This document shows, piece after piece, positions 37,075-48,289 of a stretch of 64,000 nucleotides of DNA. Each line of letters starts with the position of its first letter. The stretch's first letter is position 1. The notes below the pieces were generated by a model, which did not search any database, was not told the DNA's origin, and was given only the letters and a program-made list of their open reading frames with translations. The position numbers and the translations under genes were made by a program. Source of the stretch: Hypericum androsaemum (taxonomy: Eukaryota > Streptophyta > Magnoliopsida > Malpighiales > Hypericaceae); the NCBI GenBank assembly GCA_963995505.1, contig OZ023180.1:3968501-4032500 (forward strand), in the 5' to 3' direction.

Positions 37075-39996
37075 ATGATGGTGGCCATTGTCTCGCTTCT
37101 CTACGTGGTTGTAGCCTGCCTAGTGAGGTGCTCGTTGGCGGGTGACCCTTATGTGTACTTCGATTGGACCGTCTCTTACCTCGCCGCTTCCCCTCTTGGT
37201 GTCAAGCAACAGGTAACTATCATCGGGTATTCAAGTCCCTTACCACTCGGATCAACTTTTATTTGTACTTTTCGTCCTGTTTGGATCTGTGTGGTCTTAT
37301 GGTTGCTGCAAGTGCCAAGGTTGGATTTTGATAGCAAGTTCGAGTTGGGTTTTTTTTGTTTGTAGGTGATTGGTGTGAATGGGCAATTTCCAGGACCAAT
37401 TCTGAATGTGACTACCAACTGGAATGTGGTTATAAATGTCAAGAACAATCTCGACGAACCTTTGCTAATCACATGGTATAGCCACATTAATCCCCTGTTC
37501 ATCTGCTTGTTGGGTTTTTGTAAAGAATTTTTGGAACCAGCTTGCCTTTACCTGGTGTAGGAATGGCGTACAGCATCGGAAAAATTCTTGGCAGGATGGT
37601 GTTCTAGGGACTAATTGTCCTATCCCGGCCGGGTGGAACTGGACGTACGACTTTCAGGTGAAGGATCAGATCGGGAGCTTCTTTTATTTCCCGTCTCTTA
37701 GCTTCCAGAGAGCTGCTGGTGGTTATGGAGGAATCATTATAAACAATAGGGATATTATCCCTTTACCTTTTGCTGTCCCGGATGGAGATATCATCGTCTT
37801 TGTCAGTGACTGGTACACTCGCAGTCATAAGGTCGGTATTAATCGTGCTTGAGTCTGTAAATCAGGTGCTTAGATTGTGTTTTGCGGTTATCAGTGAGTT
37901 GATGACTTCTTTGGCTAACAGGACTTGAGGAAAGATGTTCAAAAAGGAAAAGATCTTGGACCTCCCGATGGCATCCTGATCAATGGATTTGGACCCTACC
38001 GTTATGATGAGGCACTCGTTAGAGAAGGCATTACTTATCAGATATTGAACGTTGAAGCTGGTGAGCAGTTGTAATGAATGTTTTTGGTATATTCAGTTCC
38101 ATTTCAGTTTTTAAACATTTAGTTGAATCAAGGTCTTTGGAGTAAGTTAATGGCTGTGTTCCTATATTACCAATGCTCTAATGCAGTCGCGAAGATCGTA
38201 CTGCTGCGGTTAATATTGTCGATAGCACATGTGAAACCTCACGGAAAATCAACAACTAGCAATCTGTCTGTTCATTGAGTTGATCGTTTAATAGGAGGAT
38301 CAGAATCCTTGGTAATTGGAAAAATGTTTTGCTCTCCTAGCTGTTCCGAGATATTTCTCATTAATTCTGAAGCTGGTGGTCAGACATATGGAATCTTCAA
38401 TGCTTGCCATCTACCTTTATCTAATTTCTCTCATCTGTATTTTGATGGAACCACTTGCTTTGTAATCTTAATAGGGAAGACCTATCGCATCCGGGTCCAC
38501 AACGTTGGCATCTCAACCAGCTTGGATTTCAGAATCCAAAATCACAATTTACTTCTAGTGGAAACCGAGGGATCGTACACCGTTCAGCAGAACTACACGA
38601 ATATGGATATTCATGTTGGTCAGTCATATTCCTTCTTGGTTACAATGGACCAAAGTGCTAGCAATGATTACTATGTTGTTGCTAGCCCTCAAAATTTCAG
38701 TTCATCCGCACGGACCAAGGCTTCAGGTGTTGCAATCTTGCGCTACAGCAATTCTCAGGGACCTGCTTCAGGTCCTCTCCCTGATCTTCCTAATGAATAT
38801 GATACGTATTTCTCAATGAACCAAGCAAGATCCATAAGGTTGTAGTGAAGCATTCATCATGATTTCGGATTGACTTTGAACTTATTATTAAGCTTCAACA
38901 TCGTTTTCTAGATCGGCCCCGATAATGAACCCAAGATGCTACAATTTTTGTGCTTCACTTCATTTTGTAACTACATTTCCTGGTTAGATTGGTTGCTAAA
39001 AGTCTGTGTCATTTACCTTGCATCATCAGGTGGAACGTCTCTGCGGGCGCTGCTCGTCCAAATCCCCAGGGTTCCTTCAAATATAGCGATATTACCGTCA
39101 GCGACGTCTATGTGATTCTCAACCAACCTGCAGAACTTATCGATAGCAACTGGCGTAGAACACTCAACGGAATCTCTTACTTTCCTCCATCAACACCACT
39201 CAAGCTGGCTCAGCAATACAACATATCCGGAGTGTACAAGCTTGACTTCCCGAATAGGATAATGATGAGCAGATCTCCGAAACTCGATACTTCCTTGATT
39301 AATGGAACTTTCAAAGGTTTCACCGAGATCATCTTTCAGAACAACGACACATCCATTCAGAGCTTCCACATGGATGGCTATGCGTTTTTTGTTGTCGGGT
39401 GAGATTTGCTTATAACAGTTTATGTTTATTTCTAGTGCATGACATCTAGAATTTTAGATGTAATGTTGCATCTCCTTGTCTCAATGAAGCATGGATTTTG
39501 GAGTATGGACAGAGAACAGCCGGGCGACATATAACAAGTGGGACAGTGTTGCTCGTTCCTCGATTCAGGTGTATCCGGGAGCATGGACAGCTATCTTAGT
39601 TTATCTCGACAATGAAGGAATCTGGAATCTCCGGGCAGAGAATCTCGATTCATGGTATCTAGGGCAGGAGTTATATATGAGCGTTGTGAACCCGGAGGTC
39701 GACGGTTCGGCGTCCCCCATGCCAGACAACACTATATACTGCGGATTGCTCTCACACTTGCAAAAGTAAGACCTCAATATCACATCCACAGATTATCGAA
39801 ACATCCAGCTAGCGATCGCCTTCTGGAAGTTCGTGAATAGTCCTGTGCTATCTCTAATTTCACCGATGCTTGCTTCCGCCTTGTCTGCAGGGACCAAGCT
39901 CACAGATTCAAGTTCTCCAGTGCAGCACGTTTATCTCAAGGCACAGCAATTTTGATTGGATTAGCCATGTCCTTGTGTGCAACCTTCATCTCGTAA
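37075..39996 (+). CDS. SKS3: SKU5-similar multicopper-oxidase-like protein, 8 exons, 590 aa
   Basis: Extracellular, GPI-anchor-type cupredoxin protein of the SKU5/SKS family, involved in directional cell expansion and wall organisation (family knowledge). Exons: 37075-37212, 37366-37475, 37561-37831, 37922-38060, 38475-38838, 39030-39398, 39490-39765, 39891-39996. All have GT-AG borders and consistent phases. A signal peptide (about residues 1-22) is followed by three cupredoxin domains: VIGVNGQFPGPILNVTTN, then GYGGIIINNRDIIPLPF, then SFHMDGYAFFVVG. The laccase copper-binding His motif is replaced by TWNGVQHRKNSWQDG, as expected in SKS proteins, so oxidase activity is unlikely. The C-terminus AILIGLAMSLCATFIS is a GPI-signal-like hydrophobic tail. 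The SKS3 symbol rests on synteny memory (At5g48450). Two adjacent Met codons open the frame. Confidence 0.93.
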
Positions 39997-40323
39997 CCAA
40001 CACGAGAGGCGTGAATCGCAAGTTCTATGCTCTCCGCACATCAGAGTCGACTCGGAATGTGTTATTGCAGTGAGCAAATGATTTGAGTTGAGTTTGAATG
40101 TAACATCTGCTTCTTAAAAATTATTCGTCGCGTCGGATTAAAATCGGATATTGTGTAGGTAACACGTGTCCCTGTGTTTGTATACTAATAATAGTTAGCA
40201 AGTGAACCAGATGATAATAGCTGAGGCGAATGTAATCAATTTTCATTATTTCCCTGCTTCCTTTTTCGCTTCACCGTTGGGGCAATGAGCCAGGTTCTAC
40301 TTGTTTTCATTTCAAAGATTTTA
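39997..40323. other. SKS 3' UTR and flank
   Basis: Probable 3' UTR of the SKS gene, ending at the target site of element D (AAGATTTTA, 40315-40323). Nothing else recognised. Confidence 0.45.
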
Positions 40324-41668
40324 GGGCAAATTACCCTCACATCCCTGTACTTTGGTCAGCCTCCCCCTAGGATCCCTGGATTTTGGAAAATGATTGTCCC
40401 GTTCCTAAGTTTTGATGATAATAGACTCTCGAGTCCCTGGTACCGGAATATTTCATATTCTCCGGCGAACCCCCACTTGAAAAGACTAAAATGCCCCTCC
40501 CACTTAAAAACAAAAAATTTCCTCCTTCTACACTTCATCTTCTTCCTCTAACCTTCATCAATCAAAACTCAAACTCAAAAATAAATCAAAATATCTTTAG
40601 CTAGAATTGAACTAATTTGAGATAATCAAAATTTAAAGAATCCTAATTCTTAAAAAAATTTCAAACCCAGTAACATAAGGAAATCAAAACAAAACCTTTA
40701 AACTTTCATCACTTACCAAGTTGCGAACATGAATCAAAACCCAGAAATCTTAAGAAACAGCAAAACCTTTTCTTCATGGCAAAAATGAATCATGTTAGTT
40801 GGATGAAGCCATGAAAAGAACATGAAAAAGAAGAACCAGCAACGGAAACCACCATCTCCAGATCTGTTGCCGTCACCGCCAGGAAGACGACACCGGCGTG
40901 GCGCTGGTGGTTTAAGCTCCTGACCGCATCCCCATTTTCAATTGACGAATTCAACGCCAAAATCAAGAAATGGGTTTCTTGCATCTGGGAATGGGCTCGC
41001 CGAACAAAATGCAGGAGGAAGAGGAAGCCCTCGAAGACGAACCCGAAAACCCCCAATCTAGGCGATGGCAGTCCTGACAGCCCCGTGTCCTTTCTCGTCG
41101 GTGTTCCTTTGTGCTTCCTTCAAGTCCCGACGATGGCAGTCCCTATCTTCGTCTTTCCAGCTCCCTCTCCTTCACCATCTTGCCCCAAACTACAACCGAA
41201 TTTGTCCACTCCATGGTCGAATCTGGGAAAACCCAAAAGACAAAACAACACAAACGCAATAAATTAGGATTTTGAAGAAGAAACCTAATATGAATGGAGG
41301 ACGATGTTGTGAGAAACCGGATGAAACCTTATCCAAACCTAATTTAATTTGAAGTTCCCAAGTTTTTTTTGGCTTTGAACGGAGGAAGAATTTTGGTGAC
41401 GAGAATTATGCTTCGTGCTCGTTGTACCTAAACCTCGTCCACGGGAAATGGGAGGAAGAAGAAGGGGAAGGAAAGAGGGTTTTTTTTTATTGGAAGGGTA
41501 TTTTGGTCATTTCAGGTGGGAGTTCGCCGGAGAATATGGAATATTCCGGTACCAGGGACCCGAGAGTCTATTATCATCAAAACTTAGGGACGGGACAATC
41601 ATTTTCCAAAATCCAGGGATCTTAGGGAGAGGCTGACCAAAGTACAGGGATGTGAGGGTAATTTGCCC
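40324..41668. mobile_element. Mutator-like long-palindrome element D, 1345 bp, perfect 9-bp TSD
   Basis: The ends are GGGCAAATTACCCTCAC and its inverse, with arms of more than 200 bp and a perfect 9-bp duplication AAGATTTTA (40315-40323 and 41669-41677). The arms share the CTCTCGAGTCCCTGG-like motif with elements A and E, so it belongs to the same broad family. The centre (about 40800-41260) is non-palindromic and coding-like, with a long open plus-strand frame that includes FSIDEFNAKIKKWVSCIW. The donor is not recognised. No transposase is present. Confidence 0.88.
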
Positions 41669-41702
41669 AAGATTTTAAGTTTAAGCTTCTGAACAGGATG
41701 GC

Positions 41703-41709
41703 AAAAAAA
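41703..41709 (-). terminator. Pol III T-run terminator of tRNA-Glu
   Basis: A run of seven T on the minus strand, 4 nt beyond the mature 3' end of the tRNA, the usual pol III stop. Confidence 0.8.
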
Positions 41710-41713
41710 CATT

Positions 41714-41785
41714 TCCGTTGCCGGGACTTGAACCCGGGTCTCTCGGGTGAGAGCCGAGTATCCTGACCAACTAGACTACAACGGA
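41714..41785 (-). tRNA. tRNA-Glu (anticodon CTC)
   Basis: A 72-nt minus-strand gene. The acceptor stem TCCGTTG pairs with CAACGGA. The A box TAGTCTAGTTGG and B box GGTTCAAGTCC are intact. The anticodon arm CTCGG-CTCTCAC-CCGAG puts CTC at the anticodon, decoding GAG. There is no intron and no encoded CCA, as in nuclear tRNA genes. A T-run terminator follows. Element D is inserted about 45 bp beyond its 3' end. Confidence 0.95.
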
Positions 41786-42015
41786 TTCGTTGTTCGGTTA
41801 TATGGACTTAACGTTTTCATATAAACAACAAAAATTTAGTTGGAAACTGGCGGATAACGTATTTACGCATCCCAAGTAGTTTTGTTTTGTTTCGTGCAGG
41901 CTGTCCTATCTCCGACAACTAATTTATCCGCTGACGTTATGACGATTTGGCCACGCCGCCAACGTTGACAGCTTCATTTGCTTCGGATTTGAGGGTGTTT
42001 TCTCACGTTGTATTT

Positions 42016-42341
42016 GAGTTTTTTTCATGAATGGTGTAAAAAAAAAAGTTTTCACCAATTTAGTGTCCTCGGAAAAAGTATTACTAATTTGGTGTTGGTC
42101 TGAAAACGGTCAAATTTTGCCGTTTCGTTTTTCGAAAAAGGCCGATTTTTGTCGTTTTGTGGTACCAAAAAACGGCCATTTTTGGCCGTTTTCCGAAAAA
42201 CGGCGATTTTTGCCGTTTTATGGTCCGATACAAAACAGCAAAATTTGGCCGTTTTCTGGCCAACACCAGATTGGTAAAAAAATTTCCAAGGACACCAGAT
42301 TGGTGTAAGAAATTTTTTTAACACTATGTAGGAAAAAAAAC
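42016..42341. mobile_element. Palindromic MITE (element F), ~326 bp, 9-10-bp TSD
   Basis: Nearly complete palindrome. The left arm GGTGTAAAAAAAAAAG and ACCAATTTAGTGTCC pair with the right arm around ACACCAGATTGGTGTAAG. The interior carries a repeated AACGGCCAAATTTTGCCGTTT-like motif of roughly 35-40 bp. CGTTGTATTT occurs on both sides (42006-42015 and 42342-42351), fitting a Mutator-type 9-bp duplication with one chance match. The frames seen inside on both strands are by-products of the palindrome. Confidence 0.75.
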
Positions 42342-43047
42342 CGTTGTATTTACTGACAAATGTTTGTACTAATAATCAAGTTCGAATAATTAAAAATGTA
42401 ATAGCTTTGAAAAATTTGTAAAATTTTGTGTCATTTTTTGGAATATTATACTTAATCATATTCGAATGGATGTGATATTTTTCTAGATTTTTAAATTTAA
42501 ATAAACTAAAACCGGTATTAATCATGAATTTTTATAGCGGTCCATTCTGGTTAAGCCTTTTATGAATTTTGACAGTTGACTAATTAATGTTTAATTATTC
42601 CACGAAATTTGATAGCCAATTAATTGAGGTTAAGTCGATAAGACATTTGAAAGATGACAAATTTATTTGACAAATATTTAAAATTGGTATATTATTTTTT
42701 CTATGACTTGAAACCTCTCGATTAAATTAGACTCAATTAAATTAGAGTCAGTTCCCATTCATCAACCACTCGCCCCCACGCCACCCCCTTCCATTGGCCA
42801 TATACCTTTAAAAAGAAGGTCGGGTCAGGTCCACTCGTGACTTCCTTGTAGCTCTCTGGCGGAGGAACACTTCTCCAAGCACCTTCATTCCACGTCTCTT
42901 GGCTTCTAAGCCAATACACTTCCCACAAGTGGACCAACGGTTGTGGGCCAAAGTTTGGATTTTTAGTTTTTAATTTGGCTAAAGACTGGATTTTTAACTC
43001 CCCCTGCTTCCTGGAATTTCCTAATCCGAACGAAGTTCAAAGTACCC
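42342..43047. other. Intergenic region upstream of the carboxypeptidase gene
   Basis: AT-rich to about 42740, then a GC-richer promoter or leader region before the ATG at 43048. Nothing else recognised. Confidence 0.35.
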
Positions 43048-45987
43048 ATGGGAAATACCAGTCCTTTCATCTTCTGTGGGGTAATTGCAGTGTTCTTGAG
43101 CTTCGGTTGGAGCTGTTACTCGGCTCCTGAAGGTGCTCTCATCACTCAGATTCCCGGCTTCTCCGGAACTTTCCCTTCCAAGCACTATTCTGGGTATTGT
43201 TTCTTCTGTTCTCTTTATCTTGTCTCCCAGATCATCGGTTGTCTAAATTGGAACTGACCCTTGTCGTGTAAGGTATGTGACAATCGATGAGAGTCATGGG
43301 AAGAAGTTGTTTTATTACTTTGTTCAATCTGAAGGGAACCCATCAAAGGACCCGGTGGTTCTCTGGCTTAATGGTGGACCAGGCTGCTCCAGCCTTGATG
43401 GCTTCGTATACGAACATGGTAATCGCCACTAGCCGATGCTGACTCCTAATTGTCGCGTCGAATTGATGTCCGACTCCACGCGCCTATTCGTTCTTCCGAT
43501 TGGCTCATCGTTTGCTGCTTGGATTGATATTGTGACCCTGCATTGTTCTTTATAGTTCCATTGGTTCTTGTTCCAGTTACTTGCTTTTGGCTTGCTAGTA
43601 GTGACTCTTCTCTTTGGGATCCCTACTGATTACGTTTAATTGCATTGTCGCAGGTCCATTTAACTTCGAAGAGGCCAAGACAAAGGGTGATCTGCCTAAG
43701 TTGCATCTAAACAAACACAGCTGGTCTAAGGTTGAATAACTTCTGTCAAGGATGCTTAGCTCTGCATCCAACTCACCTATCGCCATTAATCTGCGCTTTT
43801 CAGGTTTCGAATATCCTTTACGTGGATTCTCCGGCTGGTGTTGGCTTTTCTTATTCTAGCAACACAACTGATTACATTACTGGTGATCTCAAAACAGCAT
43901 CTGATTCTCACGCCTTCGTTCTCAAGGTAACAAGGGGAAAAACAATTTTGTGTACGTCTATTCAATTGTTGCTCGGCTTAATTCTGAGTTTCAGGAGTCT
44001 TAAAGATCTCAAAATTCTATTGACAGTGGTTTGAGCTGTATCCGGAGTTTCTGTCCAACCCTTTTTTCGTTGCTGGCGAGTCGTATGCAGGAGTTTATGT
44101 GCCTACTCTGGCTTATGAAGTAGTGAAAGGTCCCTCTTTCGCCTTTTCGTTTTGTTTCTGTTGATATTGCAAGTCTCATGCCTCTGTATCCAACATAAAG
44201 TGGGTTTGTTGTGTACTCAGGAATTGATGCTGGAACCAAACCTATTGTAAATTTGAAGGTATGGACCATCTTCTAAGTCCTCTTTGAAGGCATAAACTTT
44301 TGCTGCAATCTCGGGTTTTTTTTTTGGTTGTACAGGGATATTTAGTCGGAAACGGTGTAACTGATGAGGAGTTCGATGGCAACGCGCTTGTTCCTTTTGC
44401 ACACGGGATGGGCCTGATCTCAGATGACCTGTTTGAGGTGAACTAACTGTGGAGTCTTATTGTAATTTGAAGTCATTGATGATGAACATCATTTATTCTT
44501 GCATGGAAAATACATGAATAATTCTGTTTAAACCTGCAGGAGGTTCAAAGTGCTTGCAAAGGAAATTTCTATAATCCGGACAATTGGACTTGCGAGGCCA
44601 AACTTGAGAAAGTTGACGAGGTAACTTGAAACTGTCATGAACAGTGTTTGAACTCCCAGAATGAATTCTGTGGCTGTTTGAATTGACGTTTACGTGTGGT
44701 CGATGCCAGGACATTTCGGGTTTAAACATATACGACATCCTAGAACCTTGCTACTATGGAAGTGATACAAAGGAGGTTACAGATATTAAAATCAGGTTGC
44801 CATCCAGCTTTAGGCAATTGGGCGAGACTGATAAGCCCCTTCCGGTGAGAAAAAGAATGTTCGGTCGGGCTTGGCCTCTTCGAGCTCCGGTCAGAGAAGG
44901 ACTCGTTCCAACTTGGCCGCAGCTCCTAAATGGCGAAAGTGTTCCGTGCACTGTAAGTCAATCATGCTCTATCCAGTTGATATTGTTGTCCGAATAAAAC
45001 GAACTCAGTTAATTTTCCGCTTAGGACGATGAAGTTGCTACTTCTTGGCTCAACAATGAGGCAGTGAGGAAAGCCATTCATGCCGAAGAGGTCAGTATTC
45101 TCATATCCGTCATCTGAAAGAAATTCGGAAGTCAGTAATGCGACAGATTGCTCTCCGGTGCAGGTAAATGTATCTGGTACCTGGGAGTTGTGTACAGACA
45201 GAATCAATTTCAGACATGATGCTGGTAGCATGATCAAGTACCACAGAAACCTTACCATGAGAGGATATCGCGCCCTTATTTTCAGGTGGATCTTCGAACT
45301 TGGTTTCGCTTATTGCGTTTTGTACTATTCGAGAATGCCAGCCAATTGATCAACATAGGAAACTGCATGGTTAAAGGACTAGAACCGGGTCTCGAACTGC
45401 TACGAGCTGCAACCTGTCCTCGTACATGGTATCTCAATGCACTAAATGTTGCTGATTTCTTTAATTTTCCTTTTCTGCAGTGGTGATCATGATATGTGCG
45501 TTCCATATACCGGAAGCCAAGCATGGACGAGATCGATGGGATACAAAATAGTCGATGAATGGAGACCGTGGACTTCCAACGGACAAGTTGCAGGGTACGT
45601 TCATCCTTGCTCGTCATTCGAACATTCTCGATTTACTACTTACAAGATGGAATGTTTTCCATTAACACAACAAACACTTGCTGCAAAAAACACTAGAAAC
45701 GACTCGAGTAAAGTCCTTCTCGAATTTCTCTCTTCTCTCTTCTAACTTGGCAATGACTTTCTTTCTACTGCAGCTATCTACAAGGATACGAGAATAACCT
45801 GACATTCTTAACTATTAAGGTAGACACACCCTCTCTCTATATGCAGTCTCCACTCTGTTATATGTTAGTAACTAACTGCTTCCATTGTACAAAATTTCTG
45901 CAGGGGGCTGGACACACTGTCCCAGAGTACAAACCAAAGGAGGCCTTGGATTTCTACAGCAAATTCCTAGCTGGCCAAACAATCTGA
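43048..45987 (+). CDS. SCPL20: Serine carboxypeptidase-like protein (S10 family), 14 exons, 496 aa
   Basis: Secretory or vacuolar serine carboxypeptidase, alpha/beta-hydrolase fold. Exons: 43048-43193, 43273-43418, 43654-43730, 43804-43926, 44027-44129, 44221-44258, 44336-44437, 44540-44620, 44710-44952, 45025-45090, 45164-45285, 45481-45594, 45774-45819, 45904-45987. All phases fit. A signal peptide ([17 protein letters not shown]) leads the protein. The oxyanion-hole segment [13 protein letters not shown], nucleophile motif GESYAG (Ser near 183), acid region [15 protein letters not shown] and catalytic His in [11 protein letters not shown] (near 473) are all intact, so it should be active. 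The long exon 9 encodes the linker with [15 protein letters not shown] and [18 protein letters not shown], characteristic of the SCPL20-type clade. Length matches SCPL20 (about 497 aa). Acyltransferase activity is possible in the superfamily but not indicated by this clade. Confidence 0.93.
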
Positions 45988-46498
45988 TCAAGGATTCAAC
46001 GTCGACGATGAACTCGATCCGCGGCTGCTTCGTTTAATGACAGTGCAATCGGATTTCTGCAGCGATTCACAGGCTATTCAGTATTTATGCTTGAAAGGGT
46101 AATAAATGATATTCAAGAACAGCAAATTCATGTGATGCAGAAGCAACTACATGAACCAAAGAAACTCTTGTTATTCTTGACCCAAAAAAAAAAACTCTTG
46201 TTATTGAGCATTTCCTATTCCTAGATGTTAGAACTTGTCAAAACTCAAATTAAATTAAGATAATTTTTCTGACCGCTTTATCTATGCACTATTGTATATC
46301 TTCCAAAAGTCATACCAATTCGAATCTGAATTGGTCGATATAGATGTAGATAACAAGTGTTATCAACCAAAAAATCTATGCACATTGTCCCTATTTAGGG
46401 TAAGAATTTGTTACGGTACCCGGAAGAGTTGTAGTCAACCACCGGTCGTTTTTGGTCGTTTAGTTACTATGGTTAGTTGCCTATAAAAGATATGGCTA
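45988..46498. other. Carboxypeptidase 3' UTR and flank
   Basis: Probable 3' UTR, then AT-rich DNA. A short direct repeat AAACTCTTGTTATT occurs near 46163 and 46191. No other gene. Confidence 0.4.
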
Positions 46499-47427
46499 AG
46501 AGATAATTACTCTCAGGACTTCAGGGTATAGTTAAATAGACTCTGAGGACCCTGTAGTTTTTTTACTAATTGCTGAGTTCATGTAGTTTGGTTATTATTA
46601 TACTCTCGGGTCCCTGGCTGATGTCAGCAATTATTTTTGCCTTTTTTGTCATAAAAATGACTTTTATGCCCTTACACAAAACAAAAAATAATAATAAACC
46701 CATCGTTCTTCGCCGGTCCAATCGACCCTGACCCACATCGTTCCCAAATCCGTCATTGGTCCAATCCAACCGACGTCGACCCAACATCGACTTTTATCCT
46801 TTCCCCGACCCGTCGTTGGTCCGCATCAAAAACCAACACCGTCTCCTTCTCCTCCGGACCAAACCTCTCCACCGTCGGTGCCGTGCACCCAAGAACCTCC
46901 CCAGGCGACAACGGCTTGGAGTGTGGAATCAAAATCCTAAATCCCCTCGCCTCTAATTTCGGCCTCGCCTCCCTAATCGCGGAAGCGAACTGTATCGTCC
47001 CGGCTAGAATGATACGCCGCTTCCTCCCCTCCCCTCTGCCGGCGAAGTTCAACTCCACGGTCTTCACCAAACGGTCAACATCGATCCTAATCTCGACGAA
47101 GACGTAAATGCAAGGGACCCGAGTCATTTAGATAGGGACTAGGCGGTTGTGGCCATAGTGGATGTGGGTCGGGGTCCGATTGGACCGGCGAGGAAGACGA
47201 TGAGTTTATTGTTTTTTGTGTGTAAGGGCATAAAGGTCATTTCTATGACAAAAAAAGATAAAAAAACTGCTTACATCAGCCAGGGACCCGAGAGTATAAT
47301 AATAACCAAACTACAGGAGCTCAACAATTAGTAGGAAAACTATAGGGGCTCAGCAATTAGTAGGAAAACTACAGGATCCTCAGAGTCTATTTGACTATAC
47401 CCTAAAGTCCTGAGAGTAATTATCTCT
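46499..47427. mobile_element. Mutator-like long-palindrome element E (Pack-MULE-like), 929 bp
   Basis: The ends are AGAGATAATTACTCTCAGGA and its inverse, with arms of about 250-300 bp sharing CTCTCGGGTCCCTGGCTGA with element A. The right arm carries a 30-bp tandem repeat (CAATTAGTAGGAAAACTA). No clean 9-bp duplication was found, so it is older or has been altered at an end. Its non-palindromic centre holds a piece of a DPH1-like gene, listed separately. Confidence 0.8.
46753..47127 (-). pseudogene. Captured fragment of DPH1 (diphthamide synthase subunit 1)
   Basis: A minus-strand frame of 124 codons inside element E. It contains YVFVEIRIDVDRLVKTVELN, then IILAGTIQFASAIREARPKL, then FRILIPHSKPLSPGEVLGCT followed by APTV. 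These are recognisable signatures of DPH1, the radical-type 3-amino-3-carboxypropyl transferase subunit that starts diphthamide synthesis on elongation factor 2; the Cys of GCT is a cluster ligand. Only a middle part of the protein is present and both ends dissolve into element arms, so it cannot make the enzyme. The frame is unbroken, which suggests fairly recent capture or chance. Confidence 0.8.
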
Positions 47428-48289
47428 TTAGAGAATGGTATTCTAGAACATTTACACAATTTACTCTTTCTCAATAATGTCTTCTTCTCTTTCTCTCTCA
47501 TCACCTTCTTCTCTTCTTTCTCTGTCTCTATTTCTTCTTCTTTTCCCCAATTTCCATAATTCTTGCTAATTCTTTAGAAAATTGGAAAAGGGCACAGGAT
47601 TTAATTCGAATTTTTTTCTTTCGGATTCATATAGTTTTGTATTTATATAGGATTATCCCAAAATTTTTTTAATTCGGATGGTAAAAATGCAAGTCCAAAT
47701 TATCGCGAAATATTTCCGTACTAGCAACCTTCACCTCCCAGTCACCCGCCTCTTAGAGTTTCCCCACTCCAATTTCCTTGTCCAAACACAACAAAGAAGC
47801 ATGGTACCGTCGAACCTGTGTCGCATCCTCCAAAGGCGCCTCCTTTCCAAGGCCAAAGCCTTCTCCACCTCCGGAGTAAAACAAGTAAACCGTTCCAACT
47901 TGTCGAGAGAGCAAGAGTCCGCGGCGAGGATTCTTCTGGGGAGTCCGATTCCTGCAGCGGAGTCTGTTTCTGCTCCCAGCATTACGGACTCTATTTTCGT
48001 TGAGATCACGTGTCCTCAAGGAATGCTGCTGCCCTGGTCGGTCTTCGATGCGGAACCTTGGAAGTTCCGGCTTTGGTGGGCGAAGAAAGGAAGCTAAGTG
48101 AAGATTAGTGTGGTGCAGTCGTAGCATGTGGGTCTTCCGGCTGGGAGCTGTCGACACCATGAACGGATCACTTGCGTCGAAGAACTGTGATGTTCGGACC
48201 ACGTTACACAAAAGGACACAGAGGTGTCACCGGATTTGGTTTTGGATTTGTATTTTCGTCCAGGACCGTCCGGGAATATGCATTGATTC
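47428..48289. other. Stretch with one uncertain open frame
   Basis: AT-rich then GC-richer DNA. It includes the open frame at 47678-48097 listed below. Nothing else is recognised. Confidence 0.35.
47678..48097 (+). CDS. Hypothetical open frame, 139 codons, not recognised
   Basis: An ATG-led frame encodes a basic N-terminal part with CRILQRRLLSKAKAFSTSGV (target-peptide-like) and continues to a tail LPWSVFDAEPWKFRLWWAKK. The opposite strand is also open over much of it, which weakens the case. No domain is recognised. It could be a short real gene, a decayed gene or chance in a GC-rich patch. Confidence 0.2.
   Translation: MVKMQVQIIAKYFRTSNLHLPVTRLLEFPHSNFLVQTQQRSMVPSNLCRILQRRLLSKAKAFSTSGVKQVNRSNLSREQESAARILLGSPIPAAESVSAPSITDSIFVEITCPQGMLLPWSVFDAEPWKFRLWWAKKGS

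Noticed and set aside
42027..42324. Overlapping open frames on both strands around 42.0-42.3 kb
   Set aside because: Product of the palindromic, repetitive MITE F. The two strands give near-equivalent KNGRF/FRKT-type sequence.
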